Counted from the first letter of the stretch, positions 11,235-23,079 are shown. The stretch: 64,000 nt of DNA from Megaustenia siamemsis (GCA_032433765.1 JAVIAB010000092.1:108504396-108568395); one strand, 5' to 3'. Made by a program: numbers and translations. Notes: generated by a model from the sequence alone, not told the origin.

Positions 11235-12690
11235 GAGGAGTCTGTGTAGTCTAATGATAAAACGTCGACCTCTGGACAGAAAGGACCCGGGTTTGAATCC
11301 TACCTTGGGTGGTTGGAATTTTTCACTTTGAATCTATGGTTTCTTGGTGTCTTTGGAATCTATGGTTTCTTTGTCACTTTGAAATCTGTGGTTTCTTTCT
11401 GACTTTGGAATCTGTGGTTTCTTTCTGACTTTGGAATCTATGGTTTCTTTGTGACTTTAGAATCTGTGGTTTCTTTGTGACTTTGGAATCTATGGTTTCA
11501 TTGTGACTTTGGAATCTGTGGTTTCTTTGTGACTTTGGAATCTGTGGTTTCTTTGTGACTTTGGAATCTGTGGTATTTTTGTGGCTTTGGAATCTGTGGT
11601 TTCTTTGTGACTTTGTAATCTGTGGTTTCTTTGTGACTTTGGAATCTGTGGTTTCTTTGTGACTTTGGAATCTGTGGTATTTTTGTGGCTTTGGAATCTG
11701 TGGTTTCTTTGTGACTTTGGAATCTGTGGTTTCTTTGTGACTTTGGAATCTGTGGTTTCTTTGTGACTTTGGAATCTGTGGTTTCTTTGTGACTTTGTAA
11801 TCTGTGGTTTCTTTGTGACTTTGGAATCTGTGGTTTCTTTGTGACTTTGGAATCTGTGGTATTTTTGTGGCTTTGGAATCTGTGGTTTCTTTGTGACTTT
11901 GGAATCTGTGGTTTCTTTGTGACTTTGAAATCTGTGGTTTCTTTGTGACTTTGGAATCTGTGGTTTCTTTGTGACTTTGGAATCTGTGGTATCTTTGTGA
12001 CTTTGGAATATGTGGTTTATTTGTGACTTTGAAATCTGTGGTATCTTTGTGACTTTGGAATCTGTGGTTTCTTTGTGACTTTGGAATCTGTGGTTTCTTT
12101 GTGACTTTGGAATCTGTGGTATTTTTGTGACTTTGGAATCTGTGGTTTTTTTGTGACTTTGGAATCTGTGGTTTCTTTGTGATTTTGGAATCTGTGGTTT
12201 CTTTGTGACTTTGGAATCTGTGGTTTCTTTGTGACTTTGGAATCTGTTGTATCTTTGTGACTTTGGAATATGTGGTTTATTTGTGACTTTGAAATCTGTG
12301 GTATCTTTGTGACTTTGGAATCTGTGGTATCTTTGTGACTTTGGAATCTGTGGTATCTTTGTGACTTTGGAATCTGTGGTTTCTTTGTGACTTTGGAATC
12401 TGTGGTTTCTTTGTGACTTTGGAATCTTTGATTTCTTTGTGACTTTGGAATCTGTGGTTTCTTTGTGACTTTGGAATCTGTGGTATCTTTGTGACTTTGG
12501 AATCTGTGGTTTCTTTGTGACTTTGAAATATGTGGTGTTTTTGTGACTTTGGAATCTGTAGTTTCTTTATGACCTTTACCCTCCCCGATATCTTGATAAT
12601 AAGATCCCAAGTCTAGCCCTTTCGGATAACGCAACAAAGGAGAAAAAAAAACAGGAGGTCTCGGGTGTATTCTGCTCACCAACTATTGGA
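11235..12690 (+). mobile_element. SINE-2 copy carrying an internal minisatellite
   Basis: The head at 11240-11310 has box A-like 'tgtagtctaatgataaaacg' and box B 'cccgggtttgaatcct'. The tail at 12570-12650 ('cctttaccctcc', 'aagatcccaagtctagccct') matches the tail of the compact copy at 29425-29665, where one 'gtggtttctttgtggcttta' lies between the two parts. Here that middle segment has become a 1.2-kb array. Confidence 0.75.
11336..12575. repeat. 26-bp minisatellite inside SINE-2
   Basis: About 47 units of 'gactttggaatctgtggt' + 'ttctttgt'. Three 26-bp units make 78 bp, so the minus strand is open for 221 codons (12017-12682) encoding a KVTKKPQIPKSQRN-like repeat. I take this as a by-product, not a gene. 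Confidence 0.9.
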
Positions 12691-14194
12691 AATCTAAAGG
12701 AGTGAGCCACAATAACCCCTGCCCGATCAAAATTGATGGTGAAAAATCTACCGGACGCGTCAAAATTCTCGACGATAAAATATGAAAGTGCCTCTGAAGT
12801 CGGAGAACATCTGCCTATTTGACGAGGGACATCTGAGCACACAGCTGCCGGCGTGAACAATATATTTCTAAAGAGTTACATTCACCGCAAAAATCCAGCC
12901 CTTTGGGACTTTGCTAGAGGTGCACAACTAGCGCACGCAAGCAAGCAAAGAAACAATTAATATCAAAATGTGGCGTGTAAACAAGGACAGTTTTAAAGAA
13001 TAATTAAGAGATTAAAGCTGTTAAGATTGTCGTTAAAAATTATAAGCATAGTATTTATAGATCGAAATAGATCAATTGATGAAAAAATTAATGCTTTAAA
13101 AGTTGAAGAACATTCTTTAGTATGTGATCAATAACTTCATTTGTTTTACACATATCTTTTAAATGACAATTTCATGCTTTAGAACTGTTATCATTTTACT
13201 TTACTTTTAATTATCAACTCGTTTGTCAAACGTCAATTGTAAGTTCATTTCTTTGCTAAAGCTCCTTAACTGTACTCAATGTTTAATTATTAATTCCTTC
13301 AACTAAGACCAACTCTAAGGATTCTCATCTTTCGTTGAACAAATTTCTTTATAACTTTGCTCAGTGTTTAATTATTGACTCATGTGTAATAAGCCAATCG
13401 AAGATGAAGAACAGCCGGTTGATAGTTCCGATTGATCTGCTGGTAGTTCTCTCTACTGGTCAATTTTTACATATCAGATTGGACAGATTATGCCGCCATC
13501 AAGATAATTACAGATTTCCGCGCCACGAGTCCGCTGTGCTGAGACGCATATGGCGTCTCTCGTGAAATGCAGGTACTTCCCAGGTCTCAAAACAGTGCTC
13601 ACACATAACGCGAGGGTTGGTCTGCGCGTGCCAACTCTGCGAGAGGTCACGTGTGTAACAGAAGACTGGCTTGCGTCTCCCATCTGGTGATAGTTAATTT
13701 TATTTTTTTTTTTGTAAAGCATTTGGTTGGGGAAAAGTTAAACGATGAAAATTCGTATTAACTAAAGTATTAAATGTTAAATATTTTGTTTTGAACTGGA
13801 AGTAAAAACATTACATTTGGTAACAGAAAGTTTATTCTTTTTACGTTGACAAAAATGCCCAACAATAAATTAATTTACAATATTAAAAGTAAAGAAATTA
13901 ATATATTAATTAAAATATTTATTAGTGTAAAAAAGCGAAAATTTGAAATGAAATGTGTCACAAATAAATCCTATTGGTTTTTATCGTTATCTTTTATAAT
14001 TAAAGTTAAAGATGCGGATGGTCCAGTGGATAAAACCAGTCGTTTTTAACCGGACTTTCAGATGTTCGACCGTCTGATTTCCGGTAGAATCTAGATTTTT
14101 GTCTCTATCAGAGATGAAATACCAATTCTAATTCGTACACCACGTTTCGATTGCACATTGTATGCTGCCGTTTTTTTTAATCGATTTTTTATTG
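12691..14194. other. 1.5-kb spacer, no gene supported
   Basis: Mostly AT-rich. Frames at 13335-13565 and 13474-13722 overlap on opposite strands and have no recognised domain. 'gatggtccagtggataaaac' near 14015 with 'gatgttcgaccg' near 14062 might be a worn tRNA-like SINE head, but this is weak. Confidence 0.35.
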
Positions 14195-15195
14195 ATTTAC
14201 TTCTTCTTCTTCTTATTCTTCCTCTTCTTCTTCTATCCTTCCTCTGCTGCCGTTGGCGTCGAGGGGAGAAACAATCTGCGATTCTTTGCTCTTCTGTTGG
14301 CCTCTTCGGATGTTATCCCTCCTAGTGACTCTAGTATTCCCTTTATCCATCTCTTTCTCGGTCTTCCTCTTAATCTGGCGTTTTCATAGCGTTTATTTAA
14401 GGCTCTTTTAGTCATTGTTAGTTCTTTTTGTCTTGTTATGTGGCCGAACCAATTTATCTGTTGTTTCTTTATGTATTCGATGGCTGGTTCAATTTCGAGT
14501 TTCTTCCTCAGGTCAGTGTTTCTTACTCTGTCCCTTAAGCTGTTTCCTGTCATTCTTCTGACACATTTAATTTCGGTGGTCGTTATCTTTCTTATTGTTC
14601 TAGAGTCCAGCGTCCAATTCTGGCACTGATAGCACAGAGTGGGTAGAAAAATTGATTTGTATATTGCCCTTTTTGCTTCCGTAGTTATTGCTTTGTTTTT
14701 CAATAGTGTTGATACTTGGCCTATAACTTGGCATGCTTTGTTACACCTTATATCTATCTCTGTCTCTTGGTTATTGTCTTGTGTTAACGTGCTACCCAGA
14801 TATTTAAAATTGTCTACTTGCTTCAAAGATGTATTATCTATTATGATGTTTAGTTTTTCTTTCTTTCTCGCTATTGCCATTACTTCGGTTTTGCTTATGT
14901 TGATCTTCATGTTGTATTTTTACAAGTGTTGTTTAGCCTGTTGATATGTTCCTGTAGGTCCTCAGTTGTTTCATGTATTAGAACTTGGTCGTCTGCAAAT
15001 AGTATTTCATTTATTTCTTCCTCTCTTCTGTTGTTTTCTGGTACGTATATTTTGTTCTCTTTTGTGTTATCGCTTGTTATCGTCCGTGTTGGTATATTTC
15101 CTTGGATTGGGCATGCTAATTTGCATATATTGTCCATATATATGATGAAAAGTAAAGGCACGCAGCCTTGTCTTACTCCGGAGTTAATGATGATT
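14195..15195 (-). mobile_element. LINE-E, 5'-truncated, with (AAG)n-like tail
   Basis: A non-LTR fragment on the minus strand ending in a CTT-rich tract on plus (14200-14237). The 5' break is near 15190. 'tgattta' occurs at both ends (about 14193 and 15190) and could be a short TSD, but this is weak. Confidence 0.75.
14233..15161 (-). pseudogene. LINE-E reverse transcriptase C-terminal part, frameshifted
   Basis: Two consecutive minus-strand frames cover the end of a reverse transcriptase. The first (15161-14907) has MPLLFIIYMDNI and the catalytic FADD (in ILFADDQVLIH). The second (14910-14233) has KINISKTEVM, FKYLGSTL, LCYQCQNWTL and the basic RGRPRKRWIKGI segment. They meet near 14908 by a frameshift, so the copy cannot make one protein. 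The endonuclease and fingers are missing through 5' truncation. It differs from LINE-A, LINE-B and LINE-D at the protein level. Confidence 0.8.
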
Positions 15196-15394
15196 TAGTT
15201 AACAAGTTAATTTCGTTTTTTTTTTTAAATAGTTCCGTTTTTTTTCGGGAAAGTTTAGTTTGCTGTTTAGTTAGTGTAATCTGTTTAGATTTAGTTTAGT
15301 TAACACGGGCATTATCAGAACGTGACCTGGACAGCCCAAATGGTGTTCAGATTGTTTCAATATATTGCAAAGAGTACACAGGAACAATCCTGAT

Positions 15395-15572
15395 TGACGG
15401 CTTCCGGGTTCATCCAGCCTTAAATGGGTACATGATTTTTTAGCTGTGAAAGTAAAGCGGCACGGGCTTAATACCGACCTCATATAATGTGCCGAAGGTC
15501 TATATAAATTATGGTCACTAACACCATAATCCCTATACGCCACTTGGCTTGACGGGGCTCTTTACTTTTTTT
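15395..15572 (+). mobile_element. SINE-1, 5'-truncated copy
   Basis: Starts inside the element at 'ggcttccgggttcatccagc' and runs through 'cactaacaccata' to the tail 'cgccacttggcttgacgggg' and 'ctctttact'. The tRNA-like head is absent. Confidence 0.8.
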
Positions 15573-16399
15573 TATGGAAACAGTAATACTAGTAACTCGT
15601 TGGTTGAAAGCACATAGCAGCACTACGTTACACAGAAATGCTATGTCAGAAAAACGAAAATGTTTCTCTATTAGAGTAGGTTCGGATATTGCTGATAAGA
15701 CCATTCCAAGCCTCAAAAGAACTGCTGCAGCAGAGACACTGATATACTGAATTGATAAACTATTTGTTGTAATGTGGAGACAAATAAAAGCGTTTTTGGA
15801 AAGGAGATAGCGTTTTTGGAAAGTGGCCTTTATTTCTGTTGCTACCATAAATTTAAAGCCATGAGCTGTGAACCGGCCTCACAGAAGCGACATCAGTACA
15901 ATTCATCGCCCAGTGATCTGATGACAAGAAATGTCCGGCCAGCGTCATCTTCAGCACAGACTGCATATCGATGACTACATCTCTCGACCTTCCCAGAGTG
16001 TGAACTTTCACACGCATTTTACCTGGTGGATGGGTAAGCACAGAAGATTTGGAATACCTTGGATACTGCTCACAACATTGGAACCTGTATTGCATGGAAG
16101 AAGGTCAAAGTTGTTCGTACTAAAATACTGGGACAATACACTGCCACTCCCCCTCTACATAATTCACATCACACTCATCAATCGAACAGTCAGTTACAAA
16201 GAAATCGTCTAAGACAACTACTTAGCACGTGATGGTATAGACATGTTAAGTGCTTTATTCTCAGAGTTATACCGCAGAATGTGAAAATCATGGAAAATAA
16301 AGAAAGAAACAACCACTCGCGTACAAATATGGTGTTGGTTCCTATTTTTTTGTCATCAACTGACACGTTGTTTTTTGTTAATGGTCAGTATAATCTTTC
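15573..16399. other. Spacer, no gene supported
   Basis: Several overlapping frames of 66-122 codons lie on both strands. None has a recognisable motif and they contradict one another. Confidence 0.35.
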
Positions 16400-16530
16400 A
16401 TTCCGAGAAAAATCTGGCACTTATGATAGGTTGGGAATAATCTAGAAGCCATCGATCAAAGTTGAACCGGACCTGTTGTCCTCTGTAGCCCAGTCGTAGT
16501 TCATACCACTGCTCACCGAGGCATCCCTTT
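16400..16530 (-). mobile_element. SINE-1 fragment, diverged head half
   Basis: Minus-strand similarity to the SINE-1 head: on plus, 'gagaaaaatctggcac', 'tagaagccatcgatcaaag', 'cctgttgtcctctgtagccc' correspond to the reverse complement of the head and middle of the consensus. The tail is missing. Confidence 0.5.
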
Positions 16531-16605
16531 GAAGGCCAGTGCTTTTCCGAACATTGATGTTTATACAAACCAGGTTATCAATTACTAACATTTATATTGT
16601 CTCTA

Positions 16606-16869
16606 GGGCGTGGCATGGATAAGGCCAGAGCTGCTGTTTCCCCAGGCGACATAATTTTTAGGGAGCAAATCTCAAAGAAATTAAAAAAGAATGCAGTAAC
16701 TTTAAATAACAAAAAGTATCTCGTACTGCCCCATAAAGAGACAATCAATAAACCATTCTGTAAAGTACAAACAGAAGGCGAGGATGATCAGAGCTACCTG
16801 CAGCTAAAAGGACGTGCACTTGATCTGAGTGTTCAAAATTTGAAAAGGCTTGACCTCAAAACAAAATAA
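16606..16869 (+). CDS. Unidentified ORF, possible retrocopy or exon
   Basis: A frame of about 85 codons with normal-looking composition, including DKARAAVSPGDIIFREQISK and LNNKKYLVLPHKET. A candidate 3' splice acceptor (tttatattgtctctag) lies just before it. After its stop, another frame reads DYDAQTTCFRVIGELTKK around 16928-16985, as a frameshifted retrocopy might. I do not recognise the family, and a chance frame is possible. Confidence 0.25.
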   Translation, partial: GRGMDKARAAVSPGDIIFREQISKKLKKNAVTLNNKKYLVLPHKETINKPFCKVQTEGEDDQSYLQLKGRALDLSVQNLKRLDLKTK

Positions 16870-17604
16870 ATGCAGTGACCAACTTGAGATAATTGATCAG
16901 CTTAACAACACGTCACGTACGATACAAATGATTACGATGCCCAAACGACCTGTTTTCGAGTAATTGGAGAACTGACAAAAAAATTGAAAAAATGGTACGA
17001 TAAAAGCTCGATGTTATTAATGGACGACACCAATTTGAACGACGTTTCGGCTCAATATGCCTTCCGCAGGAACAAACAAACAAAACACACACAAATATGT
17101 AAAAAAAATAATTTTCATTTCTTCTTCACATTCAGCCTTACTGTTGCTTCTCATTGTTATGCATTTCTTTGCCTTGTCCCCTTTTCCTGCAATTCCAGAC
17201 TTTGTTGAATATTTAGGGAAAAAAGCATACGTTATCAGTTAATAATTTCAGTAAACGTGTGCTGTAGTGTGTTCACAAATGTTTGCCTTTGTTTAAACAT
17301 GTATATCTCAACAGTTGTGAAGTACAAATTGTTGAAAATACATATTCATATTTATATCATTGTCAACACTATGTCCAATCTCTTCTCTGCTGTCAGGTAA
17401 TTAGGAAAGATTGTTTTCTTCTTCGAGATATAGAAATATATCGTAATCCTCAACTGATTACTATTTTTGCATTTTACAGACCATATTTTGGTAGCAACCG
17501 TCTGACCGTTCAAAATGTAGATTTCAGGTTTCTTTTAAGAAAATCCTGAACGAACTTGCACATAATGGACATCAATTTTCAGCGAGTCTAAAAAGGCAAT
17601 TATA
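16870..17604. other. AT-rich spacer
   Basis: No supported coding sequence beyond the possible continuation noted for the preceding ORF. Confidence 0.35.
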
Positions 17605-17930
17605 GTTATGGTTATGGAAGGCCCCGGTATCACTACAAACGAATTAAAATCCATAATTGCTCAAGCGCCCGTGCCAGTGGAACCAACCGAATTACTATCT
17701 CATCTCCCAAATAAAAAAGGTAGTTGTAGTCACCATCATAGCAGTCTCAGCACACGCCAAAAGACATAAGGTGAAACCGTACAGAAAGTGAATACAACCG
17801 TCTGTTCCCTGTCATACGATATTATCATACATCGTAAACAATCGGAATATTGAAACACGATTAAAACGGATGAAACACACAGCTCACGGTGTGCACAGAG
17901 CACTTAACTCAGTATCTCCTGCTACAAAAT
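17605..17930 (+). repeat. R1 dispersed repeat, copy 2
   Basis: From 'ggaaggccccggtatcac' to 'cacttaactcagtatctcct'. Homologous along its length to the copies at 22441 and 25560 (shared 'ccgtgccagtgg', 'cagtctcagcacacgcc', 'acagctcacggtgtgcaca'). Confidence 0.8.
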
Positions 17931-18469
17931 GCCATTACTTTCACGCAATGATAAGAAAATTACACCGGTCATTACTTTTGTCTAATGAAAATAACATTCA
18001 AATTACAAAGACATTACTTTCGTCAATGAAAATAAATTCGAAATAAAAGGAATTACTTTCACCCACCCAAAATAAACGACGAATTACATGTTATCAATCG
18101 TGAAGTATTCGACTGTATAAAAAAGAGAACCAAATAGGCAACGTTCATAGTAAGAACAGAAGACATATATGAATGGTGAGGTGGAACTAAAAAATGTACG
18201 TTGAGATATAGCAGAGTAATAAAAGGACGTAGTCAACATTACATTTTGATTCTTCTTTGTTAGCATTCACCGTATAATAGGAGTGGATGAGTAGGTGGTT
18301 TATCTCAAGCCACGATATCTGTGACTTATGTCTTCGACATCGCTAGATTTGTTTACAATTTCTTGAAAAATGTTGCCCCTGCAGCATTCACTTTGCCTTT
18401 TTTTTCAATTGTTATCAAGCTAGGGTTCTTTAACAGGCGTAGATTCCACACGGGACTGTTGTCTGTTTT
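17931..18469. other. AT-rich spacer
   Basis: No gene or repeat recognised. Confidence 0.4.
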
Positions 18470-18662
18470 TTTTTTCTCTTTTTCTTTTGCCGCTATCTTA
18501 GAGCGGTAGACATCGGATCTTACTACCCAAAGACAGGAGTAGGGTAAGGCTATAAATAATTTATGGATTCGAATACAAGAAATGTACACTGATTCTGGTA
18601 GGATTCGAACCCGAGATCTTCATTTTCAGAGTTCAACGTATTACGTCAGTACCACCCAGCCG
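18470..18662 (-). mobile_element. SINE-2 copy (minus)
   Basis: On the minus strand it reads a tRNA-like head with box B 'ctcgggttcgaatcctacc', then 'agccttaccctactcctg' and 'agatccgatgtctaccgctc', matching the compact SINE-2 at 29425 segment for segment. Only one middle segment is present and it is not expanded. Confidence 0.7.
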
Positions 18663-19831
18663 TCAACTTTTAATTAAAACTTACACTGCTGTTCTTACTC
18701 GCCTGCTGTTTTCACTCGCCTGCTGATCAGGTGGTCGGAGTTAGACTGGATACCAACATTTTTTTCTTCTGGGTAGGTTGGCCGACCTGTTATGGTGGTG
18801 CAACATAAATGTACTGATGGTTGTTAAAAAATACGGGCACTGTCACCACAGTATCCATGCTTCATTACCGCTGTGAGTTCCCTTAATTTAAATAATTTAT
18901 ATTTTAAAAGCGAAATTAAACGATTTAAGATAAATAAACATGATTCTGTAACCGAGACTAGAACAAGGTTTTATTGTAGTTTCCAAGAAAGCGAGTTCAC
19001 TGTGTCAATTTTATGATAACTTTTCACACCAATAATTTAAATTGCCATCACCGTCACTCTAAAATTTTTGTGAAGCAAGAAAGTCAAACTTAATAATAAT
19101 AATAATAATAATAGTCATGTCTAGACATCCTGATATAACGTAATTTCAGTCCCCTATCACCCACAATACCTTTTCTGTCACTTCCCCGGATGTCTGAGTT
19201 TGTCGCACCGTTCTATCACACTATAATCAACGAGTTTCTCATTATTAATTGACTCGTTCTAGGCTGACTTTCTTTCTGGCAGCAGGAAGACCCCGGATGA
19301 AGCTCCCAGATTAAACAAATGCGCGTGTTCCGCTGTCGTTACTCTGTAATCCTGGCTAGAGTTCTCTCAAGTCTCTGTAAATGAAGAGTGACATTAAGGG
19401 AGAAAACTCGCAGGAAATTGGCCGGAAATCAATGTTCTAAGAACCGTAATCCCCCTGCTTTGCTCACCGTCTTCGAGGAAGGCTGTCCAAGGTTTGAGAT
19501 GTTCTTGTCTGAAGATAATGTTCCAGGCAGGGGAAAGGGGAGTATATTAGTGCCTTGACGCTGTAGTTTTTGGATAGTAGGATGGCAGATGATGGTATTG
19601 GTATTTGTGGTCGTCAGTTCGGTGGTTGAGACGGAGCTTTTAGCCACCATCTTGAAGATTCTACCGTTTTATTGGTTTGTTGTAGTTGCTAGCTGTTTAA
19701 TCGTACTAGCTATGTGTTTATACGTGTGCGCGCCTCTTTGTATATTTGCGTGCCTCTATATGTGTATGTCTCCATATGTATGTATGTCCCCCTCTTTATA
19801 TGTATGTAAGTCCCCCTCTTTATATGTATGC
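18663..19831. other. Spacer with short (TAA)n
   Basis: No supported gene. A (TAA)n run of seven units is near 19091-19112. The region before the CT/TA tract has loose 'tatgtatg' and 'ccccctctttatatg' repeats at 19765-19830. Confidence 0.4.
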
Positions 19832-19832
19832 G

Positions 19833-19892
<60 letters not shown>
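19832..19892. repeat. (CT)n(TA)n compound microsatellite
   Basis: Ten CT units followed by about 20 TA units, directly abutting the (ATC)n tail of LINE-C. Confidence 0.95.
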
Positions 19893-19895
<3 letters not shown>

Positions 19896-20301
19896 TCATC
19901 ATCATCAAGTACTGGGCCTAGTGGCGTAGGTGATCTTGTCTCTCCACAACTTTCGATCTCGGCAGCTATTTATCATTTCTGTTGTTGACCTTCTGCCAAG
20001 CCATTCTCTTAAGCTGTCTGTTATTTTTTCTCTTTGCTTCCCTCTATCTCTTCGTCCCTCAATTTTTCCAGTTGTTACAATATATTCAAGTTGTTCTCTT
20101 CTCATTACATGGCAAAAAAATGATGATTGTCTCTTCCTAACATTGGAAATTAGCTCTCTTTTTGCTTTGACCTCTCTCAGAACCTCTTCATTACTCTTCT
20201 TAGCTGTCCATGGTATTCTCAACATTCTTCTGTAAAACCACATTTCTACAGACTCCAGTGATTTTCTTGTCTGTTGTCCTATTGTCCATGACTCGCATCC
20301 G

Positions 20302-20305
<4 letters not shown>
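19892..20305 (-). mobile_element. LINE-C 3' fragment
   Basis: Minus-strand frame 20243-19905 reads MWFYRRMLRIPWTAKK, RELISNVRKRQSSFFCHVMR and ends DKITYATRPST before a (TGA)n tail. It is the extreme C-terminus of a LINE ORF without reverse transcriptase motifs. The 5' end stops at a (TA)n tract. Related fragments are at 34430 and 39405. Confidence 0.8.
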
Positions 20306-20371
<66 letters not shown>

Positions 20372-20389
20372 TATGACAGAGGCACGTAC

Positions 20390-20442
<53 letters not shown>
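20301..20442. repeat. Interrupted (TA)n microsatellite
   Basis: Two long TA runs separated by about 23 unique bases ('cagtatgacagaggcacgta'). Frames across it are by-products. Confidence 0.95.
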
Positions 20443-20446
<4 letters not shown>

Positions 20447-20525
20447 GGCTCGTTAGCCTAGTTGGGAAATCCACCCGACTGGATAACCGACGTTCGAACA
20501 ACCCGTGTTCGATTCCCGACATATA
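20443..20525 (+). mobile_element. SINE-3 head, tRNA-like
   Basis: 'ggctcgttagcctagttggg' (box A-like) and 'cccgtgttcgattcccg' (box B) are about 40 bp apart, as in a tRNA gene. The same head is on the minus strand at 3165-3249. It directly follows a (TA)n tract. I see no clover-leaf good enough to call a functional tRNA. Confidence 0.65.
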
Positions 20526-21299
20526 ATACTAGTTGGGCACGTCATAAGACAGATAGAAGAAAACACAACATAACAAGCCTTTAATAAACGTTGTGAGAAC
20601 ACAAGACTCGAGGGTTGAACACAAAAAAGATCTCAAATCCATGTTTATATTTTTTACCAATTTTTCTCTTTATTACATGCTCTCTCTTTACCAGTCTTTA
20701 CTTGTTTTGCCACAAATTCCTACCTTTATCGTTATGTCTCAGTTTTTCTCCATTCCTTCTGAAACCTATTTTACTCTCTCTCTCTCTCTTTCTCTCTGCC
20801 TCGTTAGCCTCTTCGTCATCCACTTTTTTCTGTCATCTCATTCTCTCTCTCTTTCCTTTCTCTTTCCTTTCTCTCTCTTTCTCTCTCTCTCTCTCTCACT
20901 CTCGTTTTATGTACTCCTCCATCTCGCTTCACTCTCCGTCCTCTATTTCCTGAAAATTCTAATGAAGAAAGCGTTTGCTCTGAGCACAAACACTTCAACG
21001 TAAGAACGTACAACTTCCAATGTCTTACAAACTTGCTCACCTAATTATTGTACTATTAGTTCATGTATATCAGTGTGTACTAAATTTACTTACCAATGAA
21101 ACGTTACAAGAGAACTTCATCGAGACACGAGAAACAATTGATGAATCTCATCTGACATACATGAACTCATTTCCTCCTTGATATCAAGGACTTCCACAAT
21201 GACTCTATCTCTTATTCCTCTGTTGTTAACTCTAAACGTTCCAGGAAATTCCGCCTTTCATAATCGGCTATCTCCGTTTATTTCTCATTTCCATTGCTA
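20526..21299. other. Spacer with polypyrimidine tract (20641-20960)
   Basis: A TC-rich stretch with several (CT)n and (TCTTTCC)n runs. The 136- and 112-codon frames across it are low-complexity S/L/F peptides. No gene is supported. Confidence 0.6.
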
Positions 21300-21315
21300 T
21301 GTTGGAAGTCACTTC

Positions 21316-21935
21316 TATCTTGGAAGTCACATTGATCGAGAAGGGGATACGAGCAAAGAAATTAGAATCAGAATGGCTAAAGCAGCAATGTCTTTCAGAA
21401 GCCTTGAAAAGTTGTGGAAATCAAAACTCATCAGCACAAACACAAAACTTAGGCTGGAAAACAACAAGAGATATAGAAACAAAGTTGAACGCATTCGAAA
21501 ATAAATGTCTAAGGAAAATACTTGGTATAGCGTGGAACGAATTCAAAACAAACGAGGAAATTAGAGAAATCGCCAATCAACCACTAATATCTTCAGTAAT
21601 AAAGAAAAGACGATGGTCATACGTTGGACATGTGATGAGAAGAGATAATAATCGAATAGCAAAGCAAGCCCTCATATGGGAAACAACAGGTAAAAGAAAA
21701 GAGGAAGACCCAGGGAGACACTGAGAAGAACATTGATGAGAGAGGCAAGAGCAGCAGGAATCGGCTCCCTCAATGAGATAGAACAGCTTGCACAGAACAG
21801 AGACAGATGGCGAGATTTGATAAAATATCTTTAAAAGAAAACTGCTAGAACAAAAATTCATATAGGAGAAGGTGTATCTTGGTCTACGCCCTATGGGCCG
21901 GTTACGGCTCGAAAGGTCAATAGATAGATTGCTAT
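21316..21935 (+). mobile_element. LINE-D 3' fragment with hairpin/GATA tail
   Basis: Reads YLGSHIDREGDTSKEIRIRM, FRSLEKLWKSKLISTNTKLR, then after a frame change KCLRKILGIAWNEFKTNEEI and VGHVMRRDNN. It lacks about 50 bp present in the 48-kb copy (join at 'cttaggctggaaaac'), which breaks the frame. It ends 'ccctatgggccggttacggc' 'tcgaaaggtcaatagatagat'. The 5' end is truncated after the reverse transcriptase core. Confidence 0.85.
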
Positions 21936-22440
21936 GTTGATTATGTGATTTAGATATATTCACTTGTTTTCTATTTTCTAAAATTAATTTCTTTCTATTC
22001 ATATTTTCATTCTTTATCTAGTGTTCTTTGTCCCAACAATTCATACGAATCGTAAAAACATCACTTACAGTGTTATATTGGTGTCTGTGTCGTGTAGTGT
22101 TGCATGTATATTTTTAAGCATTTTTTATTAATCTGTTTGCATATATAATTATGTCTGTTATAGTTTTCTTTATATATGTACTTATATTATTTATCTTTTA
22201 TTATGTCATTGTTTTTATTAATCTTTTTTTTGTGGATTATAATTTTCTTCACATATCTATGAGTTCACGATTTTCAATTGGAAACTACTTATTGTATTAA
22301 TGTCATTTCTTAATTGTATTGTCTTCTTGTTGGTATATATTTGTTAACAGTTAAATGAGAACAGAAGTGACGTATATTTAATTTGTTTCTTAAAACGACG
22401 TGTGCTTAAATGTTCTGATGGTCGCTTTTAAGTGTATATG
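21936..22440. other. AT-rich spacer
   Basis: Very AT-rich; no gene recognised. Confidence 0.4.
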
Positions 22441-22772
22441 ATGGTTATAGTTATGGAAGGCCCCGGTATCACTGCAAACGAATTAAAAGCCATAATTGAT
22501 CAACCGCCCGTGCCAGTGGAATCATCCGAATTAATATCTCATCTCCCAAACAAAGAAAAGCAGCTGCAGTCCCATTCATAACAGTCTCAGCACATGGCAA
22601 AAGACATAAGGCGAAACTGCACAGCAAGTGAACACAGCCATCAGTTTCTCGTCATACGATATCATCATTCATCGTAAGCAGGTGGAATATCGAAATACGA
22701 TCAAAACGGATGAAACGCACAGCTCACGGTGTACACATAGCACTTAACTCAGTAGCTCCGGCAGCAATCAAA
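22441..22772 (+). repeat. R1 dispersed repeat, copy 3
   Basis: From 'atggttatagttatggaagg' to 'gtagctccggcagcaatc'. In one frame it reads FITVSAHGKRHKAKLHSK, a single stop, then SRHTISSFIVSRWNIEIRSK and TAHGVHIALNSVAPAA. That reading frame is largely kept in the other copies. Confidence 0.8.
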
Positions 22773-23079
22773 TATATATGAACAAATAACCAGCAAACGT
22801 TACTGATTTTGACAAGAAAGGCGGGGACTGTTCTTTTGGACAGAAGGATATAGTCTGGTGCTGTCGCAAAGAAGTATGCGGATCCAAGTTTTTATTCCAG
22901 TCTCAATAGTAAGGAAACTTGTTTGGGCTATTCTGTGTTTGGAAACGGCTGCTTTCAGCTTGTTTGACAAACAATACGTTTTTATCCAATCAGCAACCAG
23001 CTCTTCGACTAACCAATGATGGTGCATTTTCTTGTTGGCAGGATTGAGAAGTAACTTAACTAATCTGATTAGATTAGTC
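22773..23079. other. Spacer
   Basis: No supported gene. Confidence 0.35.

Noticed and set aside
12017..12682. 221-codon minus-strand ORF rich in KVTKKPQIPKSQ
   Set aside because: By-product of the 26-bp minisatellite (3 x 26 = 78 bp keeps frame).
15480..16212. Overlapping ORFs on both strands
   Set aside because: No motif, mutually contradictory frames, and part overlaps a SINE-1 fragment.
20443..20525. True tRNA gene
   Set aside because: Boxes A and B are present, but no convincing acceptor stem or anticodon loop; the same head recurs at 3.2 kb, so it is a SINE.
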